64,000 bases of DNA, from NCBI RefSeq assembly GCF_934643405.1, contig NZ_CAKUCL010000002.1, positions 1-64,000 on the forward strand, read 5' to 3'. Position 1 is the first letter of the stretch. Every line of letters starts with the position of its first letter. A model generated the notes under the pieces. It did not search any database. It saw only the letters and a list, made by a program, of their open reading frames with translations, and was not told the DNA's origin. The translations under genes were made by a program, and so were the position numbers. The DNA is from an uncultured Actinoplanes sp. GTDB taxonomy: Bacteria > Actinomycetota > Actinomycetes > Mycobacteriales > Micromonosporaceae. This document shows positions 36,524 through 45,001 of the stretch, piece after piece.

Positions 36524-37173
36524 GTTCCGTGCCTCAGCAGCAGCACGCCGCCGTATATCAGCGCGGCGAGCGAGCCGGCCCAGAACAGGGCCACGAAGAA
36601 CGCCGTGGAGAGGCCGGTCTGGCCGGCGAGCACGTCGGTGTCCGGCTCTCCGCGGTCAGCCCATTCCTTGTAGAGCTCCGGAATCTGCCGGACCCCGCCC
36701 ATCAGCAGGAACCAGACCCAGATGTGCGCGGCGACCATCTGCTGGGCGGCGTCGGCTCGCATGGCCAGCGCCCACAGGATGGCGCCGGTCATCGGCACCG
36801 CGACGAAGCCGAACAGGTTGCGCACCATGAGCAGCAGAATCGCCACCAGTGCCAGCGACGTCAGCAGAACGGCTCGCGGCGCGATGTCGTGTACCAGCAT
36901 CCAGGCGCCCGCCAGCCCGAAGATCGACGGTCCGAGGTAGCCGGCCAGGAACGAGAAAAAGACGGCGAACCACCCGCCGCCGCTGAAGCCGGTCGCGCCG
37001 TTACCGCCGCGCATCACCTTGATGTACGTGATCCCGCGGCCGAAAAGCACGCCGAACAGCGCATGCCCACCCTCGTGGGCCACGGTGATCGCGTGCGTGG
37101 TGTAGCGCCAGAGCGGTCCCGCGGCGACGAAGGCGACCACGCCCGTGGTCCAGGCCATGCCGACATCGGCCAT
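36520..37173 (-). CDS. M50B-like membrane metalloprotease (copy 1)
   Basis: 217 aa, five to six transmembrane helices. It carries HEGGH (residues about 33-37, zinc-binding HExxH variant) within '[18 protein letters not shown]' and a conserved '[16 protein letters not shown]' helix. This is the peptidase M50B-like family (PF13398 type), distantly related to site-2 proteases but lacking the classical LDG motif. The substrate is unknown. A paralogue lies 60 nt upstream on the same strand. Confidence 0.82.
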
Positions 37174-37233
37174 GACCGGAAGGTAAATAGGGCGTCAGCT
37201 AGATCGCATCGACCGATGGGACAGTCTGTGTGC

Positions 37234-37968
37234 CTACGTGCTGACGGACGGAAGCCACTGACCAGCGAGGAGGAAGCCGCCCACGACGAGCGCGGCCACG
37301 TCGACGACGAGGAAGAAGCCGACCCAGAACAGCGCCGGTACGTGCGTGATGTGCGCCAGCTGGTCGGCATCCGAACCGGGCATCCGGCCGCGGCTGCGCA
37401 GGCTCTGCAGCTCGAAGACCGGCCGCACGCCGCCGAACAGCAGGAACCACACCCCTGCGTACGCGAAAACGGCCTGGACCTCAGGCGAGGCGTACCACGA
37501 CACGGCGACGACGATCGCGCCCGTGATGAGCAGCGACACCACGCCGAACAGGTTGCGGATGTTGATGAGCATGACCAGCAGCAGCACCACGGCCAGCCAG
37601 AGCAGCAGCGTGATCCGGTTGCCGCCGAGCAGCCAGGCACCGAGCACGCCGACCAGCGACGGCGCGATGTAGCCGCCGAGCAGCGTGAGGATCATGCCGA
37701 ACCCGGTCGGGCGGCCGGACGACAGCGTCAGACCGGACGTGTCGAACTCCAGCCGGATGCCGCGCAGCCGGCGGCCGGTCAGCAGCGCGAACAACGCATG
37801 TCCACCCTCGTGGGCGATGGTCACCGCGTTGCGGGCGACCCGCCACACCGGACGGTACGCCACCGCCAGCAGCCCCGCGAGCGCGGTGAGCAGCACGACA
37901 AGGCCGGGCGGGTCCGGCTGAGCGCCGAGCAGTCTGTCCCAGAGGTCCGTCACACCGTCGATCGACAC
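37234..37968 (-). CDS. M50B-like membrane metalloprotease (copy 2)
   Basis: 244 aa. The same architecture as the next gene: '[20 protein letters not shown]' with HEGGH, then 'INIRNLFGVVSLLITGAI'. The GTG start is at 37968. The tandem arrangement of two diverged copies, followed by nothing else on that strand for over a kilobase, suggests they act together or on related substrates. Regulated intramembrane proteolysis is the obvious hypothesis but no anti-sigma substrate is adjacent. Confidence 0.82.
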   Translation of the reverse strand: MSIDGVTDLWDRLLGAQPDPPGLVVLLTALAGLLAVAYRPVWRVARNAVTIAHEGGHALFALLTGRRLRGIRLEFDTSGLTLSSGRPTGFGMILTLLGGYIAPSLVGVLGAWLLGGNRITLLLWLAVVLLLVMLINIRNLFGVVSLLITGAIVVAVSWYASPEVQAVFAYAGVWFLLFGGVRPVFELQSLRSRGRMPGSDADQLAHITHVPALFWVGFFLVVDVAALVVGGFLLAGQWLPSVST

Positions 37969-37992
37969 AGCGCGGAACTGTATCCGATCAGG

Positions 37993-38199
37993 CTAGGCGC
38001 GCCGGCCGGTCCTCGCCGGTTCGGGACGCCGGGTGACCAGACGTGCGGCGACCACGCCGCCGGCCAGCACGGCCACCGTCGCGAAGATCGAGAGCATGAC
38101 CAGAGCACCCGCGGCCGTCGCGAGGATCGCCAGGTCGGCGATCGCCACCAGCATCCACAGCGCGAGCGTCGGCTTCCTGCCGTGTCGTCGGCAGTTCAT
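37993..38199 (-). CDS. Small two-helix membrane protein
   Basis: 68 aa from ATG 38199, which has GGAGG seven nt upstream. There are two hydrophobic segments (about 12-32 and 34-54) and basic ends (MNCRRHGRK..., ...RRPEPARTGRRA). It sits just upstream of the M50B-like pair with only 24 nt between, so all three may form one transcript. Too short for family assignment; a membrane partner or substrate of the proteases is possible. Confidence 0.6.
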   Translation of the reverse strand: MNCRRHGRKPTLALWMLVAIADLAILATAAGALVMLSIFATVAVLAGGVVAARLVTRRPEPARTGRRA

Positions 38200-38220
38200 G
38201 AGACAACCTCCATCCGTGAT

Positions 38221-38247
38221 GCCGGATGAATTACCCATTCATCCGGC
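38221..38247 (-). terminator. Hairpin after the long kinase gene
   Basis: A perfect 10-bp stem GCCGGATGAA/TTCATCCGGC with a 7-nt loop starts 20 nt past the kinase stop (38267) and ends 22 nt before the small membrane gene. No U-tract is present. Its place between two genes on the same strand suggests a terminator. Confidence 0.55.
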
Positions 38248-38266
38248 TTCACGCACCTCGGTTGCG

Positions 38267-41200
38267 CTACTTCGGCTGAAATCCCTGGTAGATGGCCTGC
38301 AAATCGCTCTGCGACGCGGCCCAGTCCTCGGGCGAGACATACCAGTTCAGCGAGTACGCCGCGTGGTCGTTGACCAGGATGTTCCGCCGCATCACGTGCT
38401 GCGGATTGCCGCTGTCGGTGCGGTACGTGTACTCCCAGTCGGCGACGGACTTGAAACCGCGCCACTGTACGGGCTTGAGACTGATCCGCTGATAGCTGCT
38501 GTACCCGCCTCGGCGGTTGTCCTCCTGGTTCTGCCAGTCCTCGAAGGCGTCGGGCTGCGGATCGCCGGTGCGGCCCACGATGAGCAGCCGGTTGTTCCAC
38601 CGGAACCGCAGCTCCTCACCGCCGCCGGACTGGCTCGCGTTCTTCGGCAGCGGCAGAACCATCGCGGGGGCGCCACCGCTGGCACCGATCGTGCGCAGCT
38701 CCCAGCCCGCGGGAAGGTTCGCGGTGGCGGGTGCGCTCGACGCGGCCTTGGACGGCGTGGTGCTGGGCGTCGTGCTCGGCTGGGTCGCTGCGGCGGCCGG
38801 CTGGCTGCCCTGCGTCGTGGCCGGGGTGCTCGGCAGGGGCGCGCCGGCCTGGTCCTTGGTCTTGTCGCCCCCGTCGCCGCCGACGGCCTGCGCGATCAAC
38901 GTGATGATCAGGATGAGGGCCAGCAGGAGGATGCCGGCGCCGATCGCGGCCTGACGGTAGGTGAGGCGGGTGCCGAAGACGGTCACGCCCGGGGACGAAC
39001 GGACCTCCATCGGCTGCCACGCCGGGCGGGCGGGCCGGTTGAGCGCGGCCACCGGGGAGACCGGAGCCGCGGCCCCGACCTTGGTCTCCTCGATGTCGGG
39101 CTCCGGAGTGGACTTCGACGGACGCGACAAGGGAAAGGCCAGCTCGGGAGCCGGCTGGGTGGTCCGGGCCGGCTTGTCCTCGGGAGACTTCGCCTTGGCA
39201 GCACCCGGCTTGGCCGGCGCCGCGCTCTTCGCCGGCCCGCTCTTCGCGGACGCAGTGCCCGACGGCCGGGTCTCCGCAGACTGGGTTTCCGCCGGCCTGG
39301 CCTCTGCCGCCGGCTTGGCCTCTGCCGACCCGCTCTTTGCCGAGCCGGCCTCGGTCGGCGCGCTCTGCGCAGAGCCGGCCTCGCTCGGCGCGCTCTTCGC
39401 CTGCCCGCTCCCTACCGCAGCAGCTTCCGCCGGCCGGGCCTCCGTCGGCTCAGCCTCCGCCGGCCCGGTCTCGGCCGACCCAGCCTCCGCCTGCCCGAGC
39501 TTCGTCAGCCCAGCCTCCGCCGGCCCGGTCTCGGACGGCCCAGCCTCCGCCGGCCCGAGCTTCGTCAGCCCAGCCTCGGCCGGTCCGGCCTCCGCGAGCT
39601 CGCCCTCTGCCCGGCGGACCTCCGCCGGCGCCGGCTTCGGCTGGTCGGCTGCCCCCTCGGCCACGGTGGTCGGCTCGTCGGCCTTCGCCGCCGGCTCGGC
39701 CTTTGCTGCCGGGTCCGCGATGTCCGCCGCCACCGGCGTCTGCGGCTGCTCGGTGCTGTCGGCGTCTTCCGCTGCCTTCGCGGGCGCGGCCTTCGCCCGT
39801 ACGGCGTTGTCCGCCTGCCCGGGCTCGTTCTTCGCGGTCTTCGGCGGCTCGGCCGAGGGCGCGTTGGTCTTGGTGGGTTGCTTCTGGGCCGGCGTGGTTT
39901 TGGCCGTGGTGGACGGGGGAAGCACCGACGTGGCGTCGGCGGGCTTGTTCTGCGGCTTCGCCTTCGACGCCTTCGACGGCGGGAGCACCGAGGTCGCGTC
40001 GGCGTGCGCCGTGGGCTTCGCCTTGGACGGCGGCAGTACGGAGGTCGCGTCGGCGGCCCTGGACGGCGTGGACTTGGCGGCCGGAGGCTTCTCCTTGGGC
40101 GGCAGCACCGAGGTGGCGTCGGCGGCCGGAGGCTTCTGCGCGGCGGGAAGGACCGTGGTCGGGTCGGCCGGGGCCTTGGGCGCCGACTTAGGTCTCTGCT
40201 CCGGTTCGGGGATCAGCGCGGTGGCCTCGGCCAGGGAACGCTCGTGCTCGGGAGCGGCCTTCTTCCGGCGCGCGGCGGCGACGTCGGCGGCGGTGAAGGA
40301 GCCGGCCTCGCCACGGCTTGTCCGGGTGAGCCCGGGGCTGTCGGCGGGATCGGGCCGGTTCTTGTCAGGGGTCGCCGACGGGTTTTTTGCGGTTGCGGCG
40401 CTTCCCCGTCGCGTACCCGGGAGATTGTCCTGAACCGGCGGGCCGTCGACGCGGGTGGCATCGAGACGCGGGGCATCGACCTTCGGCCCGTCGACCCGGG
40501 TGGGCGTGTCGGGACGGCCGACCGGCGCCTTGCCCGGCACATAGACCGGCGGCCGGCCCTCGCCGGCCGCCGCGCGGCCACCTGCAACGGGAGTCTGACC
40601 TGGCGGACTCGCCGGGCGGGCGGGCGCGACGGGAGGACGAGGACCCGGAACGACCGGCGCCGAACCTGTGGGCGAAGTCACACCCGGAAGAGCGGGCCGT
40701 TCCCGCCCGACACCCGGCCGGCGCATGGTCGGGCTCATCGGGAAGGCCAGTTTGGACCGGCGCCCGGCCGCGCGGAGCAGCAGGCGTTCGGCCTCCTCGG
40801 CGTTGATGCGGTGTGCGGGATCCTTGCGCAGCAGACCGTTGAGCACCGGCTTGAGCGGACCGGCGTTGCGGGCCGGCGGCGGATTCTCGGTGGCCAGCGC
40901 GGCCAGCGTGGCGATCGCCGAGGGGCGGGCGAACGGCGAGGCGCCCTCCACCGCGGCGTACAGCGTGGCGCCGAGCGACCAGAGATCGGCGGCGGGCCCG
41001 GCGGTGCCGTCACGGGCGCGTTCCGGAGCGATGTACGCCGGAGAGCCGAGCACCAGGCCGGTGCGGGTCACGTTCGGGTCGCCGGGAACCGTGGCCAGGC
41101 CGAAGTCGGTGAGCACCACGCGGCCGTCCGCGCCGATCAGCACGTTGCCCGGCTTCACGTCGCGGTGCACCACGCCGGCGCGGTGCGCGGCCCGCAGCGC

Positions 41201-41578
41201 GCCCAGCACGCCCAGGCCGATCTCGGCGGCGCGGACCGGGCTGAACGGGCCGTCGGCCGCCAGCGTGTCCTGCAGCGAGCGGGACGGCACGTACTCCATG
41301 ACGATCCACGGGTCCGCGTCCGTCCGCAGCACGTCGAAGACGCGCACCACGTTGATGTTGTTGAGCCGGGCGATCGCTCGCGCCTCCCGCAGCGACCGCT
41401 CGCGCATCTCCTGCCGCTCGGCCGGCGTCAGCCCCGGCGGCGGCACCAGCTCCTTGATGGCCACCTCGCGGTGCAGGACGACATCCGTCGCCCGCCAGAC
41501 ACGACCCATCCCGCCCTGACCGAGCGGCGCGACAAGCCGGTAACGGTCAGCGACAACAAGCGGGGGCGAAGATGACAT
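38267..41578 (-). CDS. Receptor-type Ser/Thr protein kinase with very long disordered linker
   Basis: 1103 aa. Hanks-type kinase domain (about 13-275): Gly-rich loop 20-25, Lys42, HRD with Asp140, and DFG 158-160. Residues about 300-870 are low-complexity Pro/Ala/Glu/Lys/Ser with DATSVLPP and [A/S]E[A/T]GPAEAG repeats. A transmembrane helix (880-899) and an extracytoplasmic domain of about 200 aa (905-1103) follow; no PASTA repeats are present. It probably senses an envelope signal and phosphorylates cytoplasmic proteins. ATG 41578 is seven nt after TATTTT (leaderless). Confidence 0.92.
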   Translation of the reverse strand: MSSSPPLVVADRYRLVAPLGQGGMGRVWRATDVVLHREVAIKELVPPPGLTPAERQEMRERSLREARAIARLNNINVVRVFDVLRTDADPWIVMEYVPSRSLQDTLAADGPFSPVRAAEIGLGVLGALRAAHRAGVVHRDVKPGNVLIGADGRVVLTDFGLATVPGDPNVTRTGLVLGSPAYIAPERARDGTAGPAADLWSLGATLYAAVEGASPFARPSAIATLAALATENPPPARNAGPLKPVLNGLLRKDPAHRINAEEAERLLLRAAGRRSKLAFPMSPTMRRPGVGRERPALPGVTSPTGSAPVVPGPRPPVAPARPASPPGQTPVAGGRAAAGEGRPPVYVPGKAPVGRPDTPTRVDGPKVDAPRLDATRVDGPPVQDNLPGTRRGSAATAKNPSATPDKNRPDPADSPGLTRTSRGEAGSFTAADVAAARRKKAAPEHERSLAEATALIPEPEQRPKSAPKAPADPTTVLPAAQKPPAADATSVLPPKEKPPAAKSTPSRAADATSVLPPSKAKPTAHADATSVLPPSKASKAKPQNKPADATSVLPPSTTAKTTPAQKQPTKTNAPSAEPPKTAKNEPGQADNAVRAKAAPAKAAEDADSTEQPQTPVAADIADPAAKAEPAAKADEPTTVAEGAADQPKPAPAEVRRAEGELAEAGPAEAGLTKLGPAEAGPSETGPAEAGLTKLGQAEAGSAETGPAEAEPTEARPAEAAAVGSGQAKSAPSEAGSAQSAPTEAGSAKSGSAEAKPAAEARPAETQSAETRPSGTASAKSGPAKSAAPAKPGAAKAKSPEDKPARTTQPAPELAFPLSRPSKSTPEPDIEETKVGAAAPVSPVAALNRPARPAWQPMEVRSSPGVTVFGTRLTYRQAAIGAGILLLALILIITLIAQAVGGDGGDKTKDQAGAPLPSTPATTQGSQPAAAATQPSTTPSTTPSKAASSAPATANLPAGWELRTIGASGGAPAMVLPLPKNASQSGGGEELRFRWNNRLLIVGRTGDPQPDAFEDWQNQEDNRRGGYSSYQRISLKPVQWRGFKSVADWEYTYRTDSGNPQHVMRRNILVNDHAAYSLNWYVSPEDWAASQSDLQAIYQGFQPK
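38970..40680 (-). repeat. Low-complexity repeat region within the kinase gene
   Basis: About 1.7 kb encoding the kinase linker. Four-fold DATSVLPP motifs cluster near 39.9-40.1 kb, and Ala/Glu/Gly/Pro/Ser heptad-like units near 39.2-39.6 kb. The DNA repeats are imperfect, so boundaries are approximate. Confidence 0.7.
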
Positions 41579-41680
41579 CACGCAGAAAATACCCGGTCCG
41601 GTCTAGCCACAGCGAATCGATCAGCCGTGTGTGGGATACGTGTCACCGGATCTTTCCTGCCCTTGTCGTACGCTCGGTCG

Positions 41681-41878
41681 ATGAATACGGAACCGCTGGT
41701 CAGCGTCGTGCGCGGAAGGCCGACCCCCGAAGAGCTCGCCGCCCTGGTCACGGTGGTCGTCGCCCGATCGGCCGCGGTTGATGCACAACCGCCGCGACCG
41801 GCGCTCTCCGCCTGGGCGAGATCCGCACGCCCGTCGATGACCCCGGCGTCGTGGCGGGCCTCCGGCCTGCCCCGATAG
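41681..41878 (+). CDS. accE: Acyl-CoA carboxylase epsilon subunit
   Basis: 65 aa. It matches the small AccE/PccE subunit of actinobacterial acyl-CoA carboxylases: 'LVSVVRGRPTPEELAALVTVV' near the N-terminus and the C-terminal '...SWRASGLPR'. The epsilon subunit promotes assembly of the alpha and beta subunits and raises activity. ATG 41681 lies six nt after TACGCT (41669-41674), so it is leaderless and divergent from the kinase gene. In other actinomycetes accE directly follows accD; here about 5 kb of inserted genes separates them. Confidence 0.88.
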   Translation: MNTEPLVSVVRGRPTPEELAALVTVVVARSAAVDAQPPRPALSAWARSARPSMTPASWRASGLPR

Positions 41879-42015
41879 ATTCCCGGGCGTCGATCGAGCA
41901 GCGACTGTCCACAGGCGGCTGCGAGAACCCCCGCGACTGGCCCTGACCGTTTACTCTCACGAGAGCTTCGGCTGTCAGGTGTGTGATCCGCGTGAGGTCC
42001 GGCGGGGGAGGCCAG

Positions 42016-42435
42016 ATGATTCCGGAGGACGACCGCGGCCCGGCGTGGCTGCGCGACTACGACTACACCGACTTCAGCCAGATCGAGGCCGACATCCAGG
42101 CGATGGAGACCTTCGCGCTGAAGCTCGCCGCGAACGTGGCGGACAACTACGCGCCCCACCTGTCCACGGTGACCACCGCGATGTCCGCCCGCCTGCCGGC
42201 CCCGCCACCGGAATTCACCGAGCTGTGGTCGTTCCTGTTCACGCACAACGAGATCCAGAACGTCGCTCACCAGAACGTGTACAACTACGCGAACGGCACT
42301 CAGGGTTTCGCGACCGCGGCCGAGGACATCAGTAAGAAGTACAGCGGCTCGGACGCCTTCGCCCACGCCCAGGTGCGCGACGTGGACACGGCGCTGGACC
42401 GGGTCGGCATCCCCGCTTCGGACGGTGATGCCTGA
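42016..42435 (+). CDS. Small helical protein, probable type VII-like secretion partner
   Basis: 139 aa, predicted helical hairpin. It has no signal peptide. Near the C-terminus there is Y109-S-G-S-D113, which fits the YxxxD/E signal of type VII (ESX) substrates following the helical hairpin. Its ATG has GGGGGAGG five nt upstream, and its TGA overlaps the ATG of the next gene. Size, pairing with a PPE-like gene and a following mycosin suggest an EsxA/EspC- or PE-like partner, but the family was not recognised directly. Codon use is normal for this genome. Confidence 0.6.
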   Translation: MIPEDDRGPAWLRDYDYTDFSQIEADIQAMETFALKLAANVADNYAPHLSTVTTAMSARLPAPPPEFTELWSFLFTHNEIQNVAHQNVYNYANGTQGFATAAEDISKKYSGSDAFAHAQVRDVDTALDRVGIPASDGDA

Positions 42436-43778
42436 TGCTGGCCGCACCGGGCGGCGGCGGAGGCACGGCGTGGGACCTCATGTCCCTGGACGAGATGCAC
42501 CGCCTGATCCAGAACCCCGACACCGAGAAGCACTGGTCCCTGGTCGACGGCTGGCGCAAGTCGGCCGAGTTGGTGAACTCCCACCTTTTCCAGGTCCAGA
42601 GCTACCGCGACAACCTGGCCGCGGTGTGGCCGCCGAAGAAGAGCCCGGCGGCGGAGGCCTACCTGAGGCGCCTCGACGCCATGCTCGCCAACCTGAAAGA
42701 GACCTACGAGGCGGCGCTGGCAAACCACGACGCCCTGGCCGCTGCGACGCTGTCGTTGAGCCTGGCCCAGCGAGACGTCCAAAAAATCTACGACGAGTAC
42801 CAGGCGAACGCGCAGCTGCTGACGTCCTTCGAGGCAAAACACTCCAGTCCCACGCCAAGGCCCATCCCACACCCGAGCGGCGAGCAGCCGCCGGTGGCCC
42901 CTGGTCGTCAGGAGGAGTTGAGGCAGAGGGCTGCGGTGCTGTTGAGCGGAGTTAGTGCGGAGTTGGCGCAGGCCCAAATGCGCCTGGTCCGCCCAACGCC
43001 CTACGGTGGCGTCGTCGATGACGAGCAGAAGAAGCCCAACGACGGGCACACCCACACTGCGCCCCTATTACCCCCAATAGCGGCCAGCTCGACATCCGGC
43101 GGTGCCGCAGGAGAAGGCTCTGACCGCACGCCCGCCACATCTCCTAGAAGTGTTACACCCTCTCAGGCGACGGTTACCACGCCGGGCGTTGCGCAACAAC
43201 ATCCAGGCCTCGTCCTTGGAGGGGCCAATACGCCATCTATTAACGCAGCGCCTGTCGGACCACCCGCCCCGCCAGCCCTTCCGGGCGAAGCGATTAGCCC
43301 CAATACCGTCCCTGGCCTTTTGCCCCATACCACACAAAGACCGCCTCTTGGAAATCCCCTGCTTCCGGCGCCTCCTGGCCGCGGAGTGGGAATTCCGTCC
43401 GATGGCATCATTCGGCCGGGCAGCCCCAATTCAGCCGGTAATCAAGCAATACCACCTGGCGGACTTATCGGTGCGGTACCCAGTACTGGCCAGGGCCAGC
43501 CCGCCACTCGTTCCAGTCCCAGACGCGTCAATCCTATCGGCGGCATCATTGGAGACACTAACGCCACAGGCAACCACGGACGGGCCGGCCAACAGGCAAG
43601 CACAGTCGGCAGCCAATTCGGGCATCTCCCAGGCCGCAGGCAAAGCAGCGCTGACCCCCAAGATGAACCACATTGGGATCCCAACAATCCTTGGGAAACC
43701 GCTAGAGGTGTTGACCCGGTCATTATGCCTTCGCGGGAGCCTCGGATCGATCCTGGTCCAGTGATCGGACTCAAATAA
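42435..43778 (+). CDS. PPE/WXG-like protein with Pro/Gly-rich C-terminus
   Basis: 447 aa. The N-terminal about 145 residues are helical with 'NLAAVWPPKKSPAAEAYLRRLD', like the WxG/PPE-type folds of type VII substrates. The remaining 300 residues are Pro/Gly/Ser/Asn/Gln-rich and disordered. From about 43.05 kb codon use becomes much less GC-rich, and residue 212 is a rare TTA Leu codon (43068-43070). The start overlaps the preceding stop (TGATG), so the pair is translationally coupled, as expected of partners that fold together. Function is inferred from context. Confidence 0.55.
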   Translation: MLAAPGGGGGTAWDLMSLDEMHRLIQNPDTEKHWSLVDGWRKSAELVNSHLFQVQSYRDNLAAVWPPKKSPAAEAYLRRLDAMLANLKETYEAALANHDALAAATLSLSLAQRDVQKIYDEYQANAQLLTSFEAKHSSPTPRPIPHPSGEQPPVAPGRQEELRQRAAVLLSGVSAELAQAQMRLVRPTPYGGVVDDEQKKPNDGHTHTAPLLPPIAASSTSGGAAGEGSDRTPATSPRSVTPSQATVTTPGVAQQHPGLVLGGANTPSINAAPVGPPAPPALPGEAISPNTVPGLLPHTTQRPPLGNPLLPAPPGRGVGIPSDGIIRPGSPNSAGNQAIPPGGLIGAVPSTGQGQPATRSSPRRVNPIGGIIGDTNATGNHGRAGQQASTVGSQFGHLPGRRQSSADPQDEPHWDPNNPWETARGVDPVIMPSREPRIDPGPVIGLK

Positions 43779-43780
43779 GC

Positions 43781-44923
43781 ATGAGCCGCAAGCTGTCAGC
43801 AGCGGCGACCGCTGCCGCTGCAGCGGTCGCCGTCGCCATGTCGGCGACGCCGGCCTGCGGCTTCGACAGCTTTCGTAATGATCAATGGCATTTACAGGCA
43901 TTGAACATTGCCCGCGCGCAGTCCTTCACTGCGGGTGCGGGGGTCACCGTGGCGGTCGTTGACACAGGCACATTCCCTCATCCCGACCTTCGACGGAATC
44001 TCCTCGAAGGCACGAGTTTCGTGTCCGGCGAAGGCCGCAGTGGCCGCGTCGATAGTTCGGGCCACGGAACTAATATGGCGGCTTTAATAGGCGGCCATGG
44101 ACGAGGCAAGAGCGATGGCGTACTCGGCATCGCCCCGGAATCTAAGATTCTTCCAGTGAGGGCCTTTAAATCTGACAGGAACGTCCCGTCAGCAGCAATC
44201 GGAAAAGGGATCGAATGGGCCGTCAACCACGAAGCCGCAGTTGTAAATGTTTCGGCGAGTGTTGGGCCAGCCTTTGAGGTAGAGGACGCAGTAGCCGCCG
44301 CAGTAAGCGCAAACGCCATAATCGTCGCATCGGTTGGCAACTCATCTCAAGCAGCAATAATCGGTTACCCAGCCGCAATTAATGGAGTACTCGCTGTAGG
44401 CGCAACCGACCGAAGCGGACAACACGCCGCATCGTCCGTCAAAGATCCGAAAGTTGACATTTGCGCCCCCGGGGTCGATATAACGACCGCTGAGCCAACG
44501 AACAAGTACTCCGATGTGTCTGGAACCTCTCCGGCCGCCGCTATTGTGTCTGGGGCTGCGGCCCTTGTCCGGGCGAAATTTCCCAAACTCTCTGGGGTTG
44601 ACGTCATTCATCGGCTCACTGCTACTGCTGACGACATCGGGCCGCCTGGGCGGGATGACGAATGCGGCTTTGGGCGGCTCAACATCGTCAAAGCCCTCAC
44701 CGCTGATGTGCCGCCGCTGGACGCCAAAACGACGACGAGCAGCCCCCGCCCGACCACCGCCGCCACCCCGCCGGGCGGCGCCACGGCCTCTGCCACGGCA
44801 CCTCAAGCTGTGCCGGAAGGCTCCGGCAGCACCTTCGCCGTCGTCATGGGCGGGATCGCGGGGATTGCCGTCGCTGTGGGTGCCCTGGCTGCCGCCCGGC
44901 GCCGACGACGGCGGAAGTTTTAG
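43781..44923 (+). CDS. Mycosin-like subtilisin-family (S8) serine protease
   Basis: 380 aa. Signal peptide (1-27), then a subtilase domain with Asp61 (VAVVDTG), His95 (GHGTNMA), Asn187 and Ser250 (SGTSPAAAIVSG), a Pro/Thr linker, a transmembrane helix (about 350-372) and a basic RRRRRRK tail. This is the layout of MycP proteases of type VII secretion systems, anchored outside the membrane. Two TTA Leu codons occur (residues 38 and 102), and GC is low until about 44.69 kb. It is two nt behind the PPE-like gene. No EccB, EccC, EccD or EccE gene is in the window. Confidence 0.88.
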   Translation: MSRKLSAAATAAAAAVAVAMSATPACGFDSFRNDQWHLQALNIARAQSFTAGAGVTVAVVDTGTFPHPDLRRNLLEGTSFVSGEGRSGRVDSSGHGTNMAALIGGHGRGKSDGVLGIAPESKILPVRAFKSDRNVPSAAIGKGIEWAVNHEAAVVNVSASVGPAFEVEDAVAAAVSANAIIVASVGNSSQAAIIGYPAAINGVLAVGATDRSGQHAASSVKDPKVDICAPGVDITTAEPTNKYSDVSGTSPAAAIVSGAAALVRAKFPKLSGVDVIHRLTATADDIGPPGRDDECGFGRLNIVKALTADVPPLDAKTTTSSPRPTTAATPPGGATASATAPQAVPEGSGSTFAVVMGGIAGIAVAVGALAAARRRRRRKF

Positions 44924-45001
44924 CAGAATCGCGCACCCCTTGTGAGGCAAACGTCCCGGTCTGGGCCTTCCGCGGCGGCTGGGGCTTGTAGCCTCGACAG
45001 C

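Noticed and set aside
38033..41575. Open frame of 1180 codons on the plus strand, opposite the long kinase
   Set aside because: It is Arg/Gly/Leu-rich, has no domain, and mirrors the kinase's GC-skewed codon pattern; the minus-strand product has complete kinase motifs.
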